NCBI RefSeq assembly: GCF_001425355.1
Contig: NZ_LMQN01000015.1
Location: 45,861 to 109,860, forward strand
Source of the DNA: Chryseobacterium sp. Leaf405
Lineage (GTDB): Bacteria > Bacteroidota > Bacteroidia > Flavobacteriales > Weeksellaceae
Length of the DNA: 64,000 nt
Reading direction: 5' to 3'
Shown here: positions 44,887-53,222 of the stretch, piece by piece
Layout: every line of letters begins with the position of its first letter
How positions within the stretch are numbered: position 1 is the stretch's first letter
The notes under the pieces: generated by a model
Databases searched by the model: none
Told to the model about the DNA's origin: nothing
Seen by the model: the letters and a program-made list of their open reading frames with translations, nothing else
Translations under genes and position numbers: made by a program

Positions 44887-45150
44887 TTAATGTTTGAAGC
44901 CTGTCATTAGTTTCTCAATATCTTTGTAATTGTAATACAATGTCCCCCCTATTTTACTGTAAGATAACGTTCCGTTGACCCTCAGATTCTGCAAGGTTCC
45001 TGAAGAGATATTCAACAGCTTTTTGACCTCAGAAGTCCGGAGCCATAATTTTTGTTCTGTCATCTTACCTTGGAGTAAATCTTTGATATCTTCCAGCAAT
45101 TCAATTTTAAACTGCTGAAGATCTTCTTTGGTGATAATGGATATTGCCAT
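44887..45150 (-). CDS. Excisionase-like helix-turn-helix protein (HTH_17 type)
   Basis: 87 residues. The N-terminal 30 residues are helical. Then comes a MerR/excisionase-type helix-turn-helix: LWLRTSEVKKLLNISSGTLQ, followed by YSKIGGTLYYNYKDIEKLM. Such proteins in Bacteroidetes elements assist excision or regulate nearby genes. It is the first gene of the downstream run, 10 bp ahead of the 182-aa gene. It could be the control point of the replication operon. Confidence 0.75.
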   Translation of the reverse strand: MAISIITKEDLQQFKIELLEDIKDLLQGKMTEQKLWLRTSEVKKLLNISSGTLQNLRVNGTLSYSKIGGTLYYNYKDIEKLMTGFKH

Positions 45151-45199
45151 GATTTCAAAATTGTTTTGTCTGACAAATTTTCAAAATCACGGAAAATAT

Positions 45200-45229
45200 C
45201 TTTCGGTAGTTTTTCGGTACTACCGAAAG
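45200..45229. repeat. Operator-like element, copy 1
   Basis: Arms CTTTCGGTAG and CTACCGAAAG enclose TTTTTCGGTA, so the element has three TTTCGGTA units, two direct and one inverted. An identical copy stands at 45454-45483. It lies 50 bp ahead of the HTH gene start and may be its operator or that of RteC. Confidence 0.55.
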
Positions 45230-45453
45230 ATTTTTCTCCAAAGCCTATGGATAAAGGGTTTCAACTATAGCTATTTTTGTGGAGTGCTACTTTTGTAGAA
45301 ATGAAGGAAAAACTTTTATAAATCGCTACCATTTTTTATGAATTGATAACAAAAAATGCTGCAGTATCGAGATCGGTTAAAAAGAAATTCGATCGTTCTA
45401 CTCTTTAGTAATCCTATTCTCATATCTGAAAATTTTAAAATCAAACATAATGT

Positions 45454-45483
45454 CTTTCGGTAGTTTTTCGGTACTACCGAAAG
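45454..45483. repeat. Operator-like element, copy 2
   Basis: Identical in all 30 bases to 45200-45229, 254 bp away, downstream of the rteC stop. On the rteC mRNA it could also form a hairpin, but no T run follows. Confidence 0.55.
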
Positions 45484-45563
45484 ATTCATCCCTAAATCCT
45501 ATGAATAATGGTTTTGACTCACGAGATTTCTATTTCCTCTACACTTTTGTAGAAAAAAAACTC

Positions 45564-46409
45564 TTATTCATCGCCATCGATAAAGAGCTGATTAAGATTA
45601 TCGTTCAGGGATTGCAAAAATTTTGTTCTCCCGTTCTTTCGGCTTTTGATTTCTCCAATAGTTTTGTAAGAATTACCTAAGTCAATTTCGAATAACTTTT
45701 CGGTTGCTTTCACAATCTCACTGAATTCAATATTTCCTCCGTTGAAACAGCGTGTCTGATGGAGAGCATACAGTAATTCTACTAATGAAACTTTTGATGA
45801 TGACCAAACAAGTGGAAATTTGAAAGTGTTACCAACATGAAACTGGCCAACGTTATTCATCGCATTTAATAAATAGGCTTCCAGATATTCATTGGAAATA
45901 ATGTGTGCAATTTTAATATCGTGTGATGTGGTGAAACCTTCATCATAATCATAAAGACCGGATGGCAATGCCATTTTAAGATCATACATTCTCCTTCTAA
46001 AATACTTCTGATCAAGAAATGTTGCATCACGTCTGTAATAGCTGTAAAATTCTGCATTTTCAGTATAATATGTGGTCAGCTTTTCAATTTCTTTTGTAAA
46101 ATAACTGCGTTGAGCCTCCTCTCCTGCTGCAGGTTTATACATCAAAATTTTGATGACTTTCGAATGATAAATAAATTTTGATGTAAAGAGAGGTTTGACG
46201 TTTTTAAAAAAATATATTTCATCCGCTGCGCATTCAAATTCAAAATTAACAATCAAAGCTTTAAGCTTTTTGATTGCTTCGTCAATTTTAAATAAACTCA
46301 ATTCTGAGATCCTGAGAGAAGAACTATTTTCACGTTCGATCTTCTCCAGTTCATCCGTTAGTTGTTGATGCAAATTTTCTGCTTTTCTAAAAATGGTTTT
46401 ATTAATCAT
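45564..46409 (-). CDS. rteC: RteC-family excision/transfer regulator
   Basis: 281 residues, cytoplasmic, mainly helical. It matches RteC: the middle has IYFFKNVKPLFTSKFIYHSK, and the C-terminus VELLYALHQTRCFNGGNIEF with FLQSLNDNLNQLFIDGDE. In CTnDOT RteC activates the excision operon after tetracycline induction. Here no RteA/RteB pair or tetQ is in view, so the input signal is different or lies outside. Its presence argues that the surrounding element is, or derives from, an ICE. It starts 42 bp from the AraC/TPR gene's stop. Confidence 0.85.
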   Translation of the reverse strand: MINKTIFRKAENLHQQLTDELEKIERENSSSLRISELSLFKIDEAIKKLKALIVNFEFECAADEIYFFKNVKPLFTSKFIYHSKVIKILMYKPAAGEEAQRSYFTKEIEKLTTYYTENAEFYSYYRRDATFLDQKYFRRRMYDLKMALPSGLYDYDEGFTTSHDIKIAHIISNEYLEAYLLNAMNNVGQFHVGNTFKFPLVWSSSKVSLVELLYALHQTRCFNGGNIEFSEIVKATEKLFEIDLGNSYKTIGEIKSRKNGRTKFLQSLNDNLNQLFIDGDE

Positions 46410-46451
46410 GTCCTTTTTTCAGAAAATTTACAAACTTCTTATGATTTTCTG

Positions 46452-48191
46452 CTACTGCTCCCGCTCATTATCCTTCAATTTCATTTTTATAAAATCACCA
46501 ACCCCGATCCCATTGATTCGTTTAAAATGATCAGTGAAATTATTTCTTGAGGCAATTCCGCACATTTCTGCCAATGCCTGGATTGTATATTTGAGGTAAT
46601 CTTTATCAGAATTCAGTTGCTGGGTAATGTATTCAATCCGTAGTTGGGTAATGTAAGTTGAAAAGTTCAATCCTTTGCGTTCGTGGATAAAAGTTGAAAG
46701 ATAGGTAGGATTTGTTTTGAAACGTGCTGCGAGTTTAGCTGCAGTCATTCCGGCTTCAAGAAACTGCTTTTTATCTTCAAAATTTTGGACTTTAAGCGTA
46801 AGATTCTCCACCAATTCATCCGGCAGCTCACTCTTAACTCTTACATAAGGTATTTGGTTTTCTTCCACAATTTGCATCGGTTCCTTGATTTCGTTAAGCT
46901 TCTTTTGCAGATCAGCGTACCGTTTTTTTAAGTCCCGTTCTTTCTCATATCGCCAGATAAGAATAATGATTAACAGGGCTGAAAATACAATTGCAAAAGT
47001 TACCAGAATAGTTCGCCTGCCTAAAGACTTCTCCAATGTATATTTTTCCTTAACCAATCCGGCTATTTCAAAATCTTCATAGATCTTTTCAGCCAGGTAC
47101 GCAAAGTCTTTCCTTATTCCTTCGTTTACTTTTAAGAGCTGATTGGTATAATACAACTGCTCTTTTTCATTCTTGTTATGTTTATAGTAGTTAATCAGAT
47201 TCCCATAACTTTCTGTTGCTTCAGCTAGAATGAATTGATGTTTATTGTAGATAGAATCCACTTTCTTTAATTCGATGATTCCTCTTCTATCATCTCCGTG
47301 CTTAAGGTAAATATTTCCAAGGTAAAAGTGGATCACTGAGGCCCATGTAAAATCATTTTTCTGATTGAGAACGGGCAACGCTTTCTTTAAATAATAGAGA
47401 GCATCACTGTATTTATTGTTTTTATAATAGATAATTCCGGCACATTTGAGAAAATAGGCATGCTCAAGGGTGAATTCTGGTTTGTTTTTGGTGGCAGCTA
47501 ATCCCACCGTTAATAAGCTGTCGGCTTTTGCATTTTGATTCAGGTTCCGGTGACAGATAATCATCTGATGCAAACTATTCATATAGCCTCTGAAGTAATT
47601 AAAACGCAGATTTGCGTTGACTTCATGTTTTGACTTACTTTCATTGAATTTGATGGACTGATTGAAAAGCTGCAATGCCTTATTATAATAGCCGAGATAA
47701 CTATTTACAACTCCCAAGTGATAAATAATTTTCTTTTGAAGATATTCATCGTCCGTTTTTACAGCATATTGGTGAGCTTTAACATATTCATCAGAAGCTA
47801 ACTGAAACTTTCTGAAATTGAAATAGTAAATAATCCCTTTTCCTAAATAAGCATCACTGATCAATTCATCTTTTCCAGACTTAAATGCAGCAGCTATTGT
47901 ACTGTCAGCATAAGACAGCTTTACGCCTGCATCCTTCGTATAGTATACTGCGTCTTTGTACCCTAAGCAGAGTTTTTCTAAGTTATCTTCTTTTTTTGCT
48001 TTCTCAATAAATGCACTGACATAAGGCAAGGCACTCCCGTCTTCTTTCTGAAGATTTTCATATTTCTTTCTAATATCAGCGTAGGAAATAGTTACAGTAT
48101 TTTGCGACAGCAGCATCGTTCCGACAATTAAAAGAAAAAAAGTAAGTACTGTTCTTCTTGACATCCTATACATGTGATTGGTGATGTTCAA
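46452..48191 (-). CDS. TPR-membrane-AraC hybrid transcription regulator
   Basis: 579 residues. A signal-like segment (TVLTFFLLIVGTMLLSQ), TPR repeats in the periplasm (about 40-370; for example YYNKALQLFNQSIKFNESK and YYLKKALPVLNQKNDF), one membrane segment (ILVTFAIVFSALLIIILIW, about 390-410), a coiled-coil, and an AraC-type helix-turn-helix at about 475-570 (TAAKLAARFKTNPTYLSTFI, then MCGIASRNNFTDHFKRING). This architecture is widespread in Chryseobacterium and relatives. It would sense a periplasmic signal and switch nearby genes, the likely targets being the divergent MauE operon (start at 48440) and the SusCD operon. Confidence 0.85.
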   Translation of the reverse strand: MNITNHMYRMSRRTVLTFFLLIVGTMLLSQNTVTISYADIRKKYENLQKEDGSALPYVSAFIEKAKKEDNLEKLCLGYKDAVYYTKDAGVKLSYADSTIAAAFKSGKDELISDAYLGKGIIYYFNFRKFQLASDEYVKAHQYAVKTDDEYLQKKIIYHLGVVNSYLGYYNKALQLFNQSIKFNESKSKHEVNANLRFNYFRGYMNSLHQMIICHRNLNQNAKADSLLTVGLAATKNKPEFTLEHAYFLKCAGIIYYKNNKYSDALYYLKKALPVLNQKNDFTWASVIHFYLGNIYLKHGDDRRGIIELKKVDSIYNKHQFILAEATESYGNLINYYKHNKNEKEQLYYTNQLLKVNEGIRKDFAYLAEKIYEDFEIAGLVKEKYTLEKSLGRRTILVTFAIVFSALLIIILIWRYEKERDLKKRYADLQKKLNEIKEPMQIVEENQIPYVRVKSELPDELVENLTLKVQNFEDKKQFLEAGMTAAKLAARFKTNPTYLSTFIHERKGLNFSTYITQLRIEYITQQLNSDKDYLKYTIQALAEMCGIASRNNFTDHFKRINGIGVGDFIKMKLKDNEREQ

Positions 48192-48439
48192 AAATAAAAA
48201 AAAATGTGTGAATTATCTTGAGTTTTTAACGGAGACAAAAGACTTTGGATGCAAAAAGAAGACACATAATGATGTGGTGCTTCTTTTTGCATTTTTTTAG
48301 CTGCACCAATATTAAAATTAGTGCGCCCCAATTTTAATATATACTCCACAAACGCTTTTATCAGGCACTTCTACCCTATACCTTTGACCTAAGAATTCTT
48401 AATAATCCGGCCGGGAATTATTCACAAAATCTTATTAAA
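48192..48439. promoter_or_regulatory. Divergent promoter region between the AraC/TPR gene and the MauE operon
   Basis: This 248-bp spacer holds both promoters. It contains tandem ATTAAAATT/TTTTAATAT stretches (48315-48345) but no clear -7 box by eye, and is the likely place for AraC-type binding. Confidence 0.35.
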
Positions 48440-48667
48440 ATGAAAACATTAATCCCATTATTAAGTTTAGTATGCGGCAGTTTTGCGGTTCAAAACTGTA
48501 CGAATGAAGATCAGGAATTTCAAAATCAACCAGATAAATTTGAGATAGTTGCAGAAGATCAACCCATAAACTATTCTGGCAGGCAGGACTCAACAACATC
48601 AAAAGATTCTGAATTATATCCTGACCCACCCGTGAAGGATACCCACGATTGGAGAACGAAACCATAA
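48440..48667 (+). CDS. Small predicted lipoprotein or exported peptide
   Basis: 75 residues, signal segment MKTLIPLLSLVCGSFAVQNC with Cys20 a possible lipid site (the lipobox is imperfect). The mature part is acidic with Pro, Asp and Ser (DQEFQNQPDKFEIVAEDQ, then ELYPDPPVKDTHDWRTKP). No family is recognised. It is the first gene of a four-gene run (gaps 11, 17 and 33 bp), and the start is well placed. Confidence 0.6.
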   Translation: MKTLIPLLSLVCGSFAVQNCTNEDQEFQNQPDKFEIVAEDQPINYSGRQDSTTSKDSELYPDPPVKDTHDWRTKP

Positions 48668-48678
48668 ATAAACAGATC

Positions 48679-48852
48679 ATGAACATCAATCCCCATACAA
48701 TTGTAAAACGAACTACCGGTCAAGCATGTCCGACCAGCGGAACGTGGCAGTGTGTGGGGAGTTTTGTGACAACAATCACTATCGCAAAAGGCTCAAAACT
48801 GCCTGATTACTGCGGTATTCATGTTCAATGGATATTGATCAGCTTAGGATAA
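48679..48852 (+). CDS. 57-residue Cys-containing peptide, YjzC-like
   Basis: The start is taken at ATG 48679 (MNINPHTIVKRTTGQACPTS) rather than 48649, which overlaps the previous gene. The core GTWQCVGSFVTTITIAKGSK followed by PDYCGIHVQWILI resembles small SH3-like peptides of the YjzC kind (GTW-x-VG...TTITLAKG...YxG...W). Three Cys residues (17, 24 and 44 approximately) could form a disulfide or react with the MauE-type partner encoded next. No signal peptide is visible. Function unknown. Confidence 0.55.
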   Translation: MNINPHTIVKRTTGQACPTSGTWQCVGSFVTTITIAKGSKLPDYCGIHVQWILISLG

Positions 48853-48869
48853 CAATAAAAGATAATTCC

Positions 48870-50366
48870 ATGAAAAAATTAATCAGTCATCTTCCTGTTT
48901 TTGTAAGTTATTTTTTTGTGCTGCTATTCTGTTATGCAGCGATCAGCAAAATGCTGGATTTTGAAAATTTCCAGATACAGATCGGACAGTCCCCTTTGCT
49001 TAGTGCTTATGCAGGAGTAGTTTCTTATGGAGTCATCATCGCAGAAATTGCTATAGTGCTTCTGCTGATCATCCGATCAACAAGGCTCTATGGTTTATAT
49101 CTATCTACCGCTCTCATGACTGCATTTACAGTTTATATTTACCTTATTCTGAACTACAGTGAATTTATTCCTTGTTCATGTGGCGGAATCTTGGAAAAAC
49201 TAAGTTGGAACCAGCACCTTATATTTAATGTCCTCTGCGTTGTTTTAGGGTTGTTATCAACATTTATGTATGAAAAGAATAGGTTTTTCCCATACAAAAC
49301 TACAATGATCAATATTGTTTTGAATCTTTTTAGTGCAGCTATGGTTGTATTAATGTTCATCAACTCGGAACACATCATCAAACGTGAAAATAATTTTACA
49401 AGACGATTTTTACAGTTTCCCGTTGTCGAAGATCAATCAATAAACCTGATTAATGACCGCTTTTACTTCGCTGGTGATGAGAATAACAACATTTATCTCG
49501 GAAACCATTATAATCCGCTTATTATTTCAACTGCTAATAAAAAAACACTTATGGTCACGGAAATGAAATCTGAGCCTGACCATATGAACTTTCCGTTCAG
49601 GAATATGATGCTGGAAGTTAAAGCTCCCTATTATTATTTGACTGATGGAACTGTACCTGTTATCTTCAGAGGAAAGATCGGAGATACCAAAGCCGATATG
49701 ATCAGTTATAACGACGCTTTTTTCAGTCAGATCAAAATAATGGATTCTCTAAAGTTTGCGTTGAGAACACAAAGCAATCAAACTAAGCAGCTTACCATTG
49801 CAACACTTAATTTAGCTTCACAGCATAAAGTAAATTTTCATCCTGATATTTTGCAAAAACAAATTGACGGTGTCTTTGACAGTGATGGTCAGTTCATTTA
49901 TAGCAAGAACCCTGAAAGATGGATCTATATGTATTCGTACCGCAATCAATTGATGGTGCTTGATGAAAAGATGCATCTAACAAATATTGTGAAAACGATT
50001 GACACGACAACCGTTGCAAAGATCAAAACCACAAAAATGAAAGACGGACTGTATAAAATGGCAGAGCCTCCAATGATAGTTAATAAGCGGATCACTGCCT
50101 ACGGAAATCTTGCATTCATACAGTCCAATCTGAAAGGTCGCTTTGAAAAAGAAGAATCTTGGAAAAAATCGAGCATTATTGACATCTACAGAACTGACAG
50201 GCAGGAATACATAGGGAGTTTCTATATCGATAAAAAAAAGGGAATTGGATTGACAGATATGATGATGACTGACCGCCACCTTTACGTAATAATTGGTAAG
50301 CAACTGATTCGATATACCTATCGTAAGCCATTGACAGAAATACTACAGGGGAAGCCGAAAACCTGA
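48870..50366 (+). CDS. MauE/DoxX-type membrane redox protein with C-terminal beta domain
   Basis: 498 residues from ATG 48870 (MKKLISHLPVFVSYFFVLLF). The first ~160 residues hold five hydrophobic segments and the motif YSEFIPCSCGGILEKLSWNQ, the CxCG signature of MauE/DoxX-type membrane proteins. These resemble DsbB/VKOR partners and help form disulfides in exported proteins. The remaining ~310 residues form a beta-rich, probably periplasmic domain (RFYFAGDENNNIYLGNHYNP, KTTKMKDGLYKMAEPP). Gene order with the Cys peptides on both sides suggests these are its substrates. Confidence 0.75.
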   Translation: MKKLISHLPVFVSYFFVLLFCYAAISKMLDFENFQIQIGQSPLLSAYAGVVSYGVIIAEIAIVLLLIIRSTRLYGLYLSTALMTAFTVYIYLILNYSEFIPCSCGGILEKLSWNQHLIFNVLCVVLGLLSTFMYEKNRFFPYKTTMINIVLNLFSAAMVVLMFINSEHIIKRENNFTRRFLQFPVVEDQSINLINDRFYFAGDENNNIYLGNHYNPLIISTANKKTLMVTEMKSEPDHMNFPFRNMMLEVKAPYYYLTDGTVPVIFRGKIGDTKADMISYNDAFFSQIKIMDSLKFALRTQSNQTKQLTIATLNLASQHKVNFHPDILQKQIDGVFDSDGQFIYSKNPERWIYMYSYRNQLMVLDEKMHLTNIVKTIDTTTVAKIKTTKMKDGLYKMAEPPMIVNKRITAYGNLAFIQSNLKGRFEKEESWKKSSIIDIYRTDRQEYIGSFYIDKKKGIGLTDMMMTDRHLYVIIGKQLIRYTYRKPLTEILQGKPKT

Positions 50367-50399
50367 ATCCAGAGTAGGCAATCAAAATCCATATTTATT

Positions 50400-50669
50400 A
50401 TGAAAAATTTGTTTTTATCTGCTTTTGTGGTACTGATCGGTACCGGAGCAGCGTTTGCAAGCAATGCAGACAAGAGTAAAAAGAGTGCGATTGTTGACGG
50501 ACATTACTTCGACAACAATTTGAATCAGTGTGTCAGCGCACAAATTGACTGCAGTACGATTGATACCGGTCAGATGTGTACATGGGGCGCCGTTGGATCA
50601 GAGATCGTATTGAGAGAAGCCGGCGATACATCTTGTGGTAATCAGTTATTTAAGGCTCCACAGCCGTAA
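50400..50669 (+). CDS. DUF6520-family exported peptide
   Basis: 89 residues, signal peptide MKNLFLSAFVVLIGTGAAFA, mature ~68 residues with four Cys (NQCVSAQIDCSTIDTGQMCT, and TSCGNQLF). This is the DUF6520 layout found in flavobacteria next to MauE-like genes. The Cys residues are probably paired by that protein. It ends ahead of a strong terminator. Confidence 0.75.
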   Translation: MKNLFLSAFVVLIGTGAAFASNADKSKKSAIVDGHYFDNNLNQCVSAQIDCSTIDTGQMCTWGAVGSEIVLREAGDTSCGNQLFKAPQP

Positions 50670-50671
50670 TT

Positions 50672-50699
50672 AAAGAGGACGCTATAAAGCGTCCTTTTT
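50672..50699. terminator. Bidirectional terminator between the DUF6520 and S9 peptidase genes
   Basis: AGGACGC and GCGTCCT pair across TATAAA, with A-rich and T-rich flanks on the two sides, so it can stop both convergent transcripts. The stop codon of the S9 gene lies inside the hairpin. Confidence 0.8.
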
Positions 50700-53222
50700 C
50701 ATTTGTTTACTAATCCACTGAACCTCTTTTTGATCCCTTAAAAAATAATCCCACCATTCCATAGAGCGGAAAGTGATATCTTTATTATTCTCCGGAGTTT
50801 CATAGAAAGTATGATCTCCGCTTTCGTAGAACAGGGCAATTACTTTTTTATCAAATCTTTTGAGTCCCATATAAAATTCCATGGTCTGGTCCCACTGTAC
50901 ATTTTCATCTTTCTTTCCTGTCCATAAAAGAATGGGAGCCTTCACCTGATCGACATAGTGAATCGGACTGTTTGTAAAATACCTTTGTTTATCTTCTGCA
51001 AAGGAAACACCCATTTCATACTGACCGGTCTCTATGCGCCATATCTGTGGAATATTGGTATTGTAGTTGTATGAAAAATAATTCCTGATCAGATCGGAAT
51101 GGGCAGAACCCGAGATAAAAGCGGCAAATCGGTTAGACTGAGTGGCAATAAAATTGGTCTCGTACCCGCCCATCGAATGTCCTGTCAACCCTAATTTCTT
51201 CCAGTTGATATTGGGATGGGCATTCAGAGCATTCAGAGCAGAATCCACGCAATCCAATGCTGACCTTCCAGCCCCTTTATTTCCATAGACTATATCCGGA
51301 AGATAAACGAAATATCCTTTTTTCAACAGTGCTCTCAGGTCAAAACCTACATCATCTCCCCGATGGTGATACAGATTGGAATCTGTACTTCTGATCTGAT
51401 AAATGTGAACAATCATGGGATATTTTTGAGTAGCATCATAATTGACCGGATAATAAAGCAGACCCCGTAAAGAAATATCCTGGCTGTTGCTGAATCGAAT
51501 GATATCCTGTCGGATATTCTTTGCATCTAGATCTGCAGTATTTCCTGCAAAGATAACATCCTTCTTTTTGCTTCCTGAATCAGAACAGAAAAGTCTTGGC
51601 GGCAGATTGTAATTCTCTTCAATGGTATAGATCATCTTTTGATCTTTTGTCAGTCTTATCTCACTTATTCGATTGGGAGTATCAGCCAGCAGCGCAGTAT
51701 ATCTACCATTTTTATACAACCCATACGCAGTCTGATTGTTTTCGTCCCGCACGCTTAGAATCAATGACTGATCTCTACGTAAATTCCTGCTATAGATATG
51801 ATACTCTGTATTTAAACTGCTTTGATCAGATGACAGAACAGAACTTCTCAAACCTTCCGTGCCTTTGACCACAGAAAGTTGCCTTTTTCTGATATCATAT
51901 TTCCAAAAGCCCTCATTGCTCTCAAAGAAGATATTTTTAAATATACTGTCATAGACCGGTTTTTTTAATTGTTTACCTCCGATTGCAATGGATTCATCTG
52001 TGTCGAAGTCATAAAAAAACCACGTATCCTTTTCTGAATTATAGCTGATCACCGATGAGCCGTCCCCTGCAGCAATGGTTTCAAGGGCATGATTAAATAT
52101 TGCTTTCGATATTTTATGTTTCACATCATACACATACAGCGTCGGCAGTGGAACTCTTGTCCGGTAATTAAAATTAACGCGTGGGTTGAATGCCAATACC
52201 TGATCAGTTCGCTGCAATGATGCAAATATTGGAAATTGGCGGTCACCTATCTTGAGGGGTGTATGATCCTTCTTTTTCCATAGATAATAATCATGCACCG
52301 TTATATATCCGTTGCGTTTAGCTTTAAGGTCACCGTCATTGCCATACCATATTTCGGGAACTGTTCTCCCGGGAACTTCCTTTCTCCATACATCAATCCA
52401 GAGAGAAGTTCCATTTTCCAGTTCGTTGACGTCAAGCTTTAAAAAAGATCCTGAATCCCCAACGAAAAATGATTTTCTCTCACGGGTCTTAACATCAATA
52501 AAAAGCAGCTGAATCTCTGATTTTACCCGATCCTTCTCTGTCATCATCAGATACGATTGACGCTCCGTCAACTGTATCCTTTCCACCTTGCTGTCTTTTC
52601 TGTACAATTCCACAGGCAGTTTTCCTGAAAAATCTGTAATGACGGTGGTTAAGGATGAAGCATCCGATTTGCTATCAGAGGGTTGACCGATGGTTTTTAC
52701 TTCCGATATTCCAATCAGGATCTTTACTTTATCCGTCACTACCCTGTTGATTCCTGAATAATGATTAAGAAGCACACCGTCGTAATCGTAGACTGACAGA
52801 ACCTTGTCACTGCCCAAAATAAAAAAAGTCTTTTGATCTTTCAGAACACCTGCCTGCTTTAACTGATTAAATTCTTTTCTTCGTTGAGTGGTCAGATCAA
52901 TGAGCATTGCCTTACCCGTACCCGTTACAAAAAGATAATGATTGTTCAGAAAAGAGACCGCAGTACTGAAACCTCTTAATTTTAGTACGGGAATCTCTTT
53001 CTGACGGGAGTCGAAGACCAGCAGTGAGTCAAGCTCCCTTCCATAGAGCTTGCTTACCGCTGACCATCGCCCACCCTCTGAAGCGGTCAGATTTCCTAAA
53101 GTAAAATAAGAAACAGCATCTGCTGAATCGCTGACCTTCTTTGCCGCATAAACATTCCTGCACAGGCAAAGAAGCAGGAGCAGCACCAACCCTAAAATTT
53201 CTCTGATATTAGTAGCCTTCAT
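50682..53222 (-). CDS. S9-family (prolyl oligopeptidase-type) serine peptidase, exported
   Basis: 846 residues with a signal peptide (MKATNIREILGLVLLLLLCL). A beta-propeller-type region spans about 40-560; the alpha/beta hydrolase domain follows. The nucleophile is Ser in LTGHSMGGYE (about 687), the acid Asp in WTGKKDENVQW, and the His in GDHTFYE, all in the expected order. S9 peptidases in Bacteroidetes cut short peptides in the periplasm or at the surface. The start overlaps susD by 14 bp, and all three genes form one operon. A peptide substrate imported by SusCD is therefore likely (inference). Confidence 0.87.
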   Translation of the reverse strand: MKATNIREILGLVLLLLLCLCRNVYAAKKVSDSADAVSYFTLGNLTASEGGRWSAVSKLYGRELDSLLVFDSRQKEIPVLKLRGFSTAVSFLNNHYLFVTGTGKAMLIDLTTQRRKEFNQLKQAGVLKDQKTFFILGSDKVLSVYDYDGVLLNHYSGINRVVTDKVKILIGISEVKTIGQPSDSKSDASSLTTVITDFSGKLPVELYRKDSKVERIQLTERQSYLMMTEKDRVKSEIQLLFIDVKTRERKSFFVGDSGSFLKLDVNELENGTSLWIDVWRKEVPGRTVPEIWYGNDGDLKAKRNGYITVHDYYLWKKKDHTPLKIGDRQFPIFASLQRTDQVLAFNPRVNFNYRTRVPLPTLYVYDVKHKISKAIFNHALETIAAGDGSSVISYNSEKDTWFFYDFDTDESIAIGGKQLKKPVYDSIFKNIFFESNEGFWKYDIRKRQLSVVKGTEGLRSSVLSSDQSSLNTEYHIYSRNLRRDQSLILSVRDENNQTAYGLYKNGRYTALLADTPNRISEIRLTKDQKMIYTIEENYNLPPRLFCSDSGSKKKDVIFAGNTADLDAKNIRQDIIRFSNSQDISLRGLLYYPVNYDATQKYPMIVHIYQIRSTDSNLYHHRGDDVGFDLRALLKKGYFVYLPDIVYGNKGAGRSALDCVDSALNALNAHPNINWKKLGLTGHSMGGYETNFIATQSNRFAAFISGSAHSDLIRNYFSYNYNTNIPQIWRIETGQYEMGVSFAEDKQRYFTNSPIHYVDQVKAPILLWTGKKDENVQWDQTMEFYMGLKRFDKKVIALFYESGDHTFYETPENNKDITFRSMEWWDYFLRDQKEVQWISKQMKKDAL

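Larger units (their letters stand above)
45151..45563. other. Region between RteC and the HTH gene with a duplicated operator-like repeat
   Basis: No gene is supported. Two identical 30-bp elements at 45200-45229 and 45454-45483 sit inside a degenerate direct repeat. After each comes a related stretch (CCTATGGATAAAGGGTTT / CCTATGAATAATGGTTTT, then TTTTGTAGAAA). The left copy resembles the 3' end of rteC. So about 250 bp seem to have been duplicated and drifted. Confidence 0.5.
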
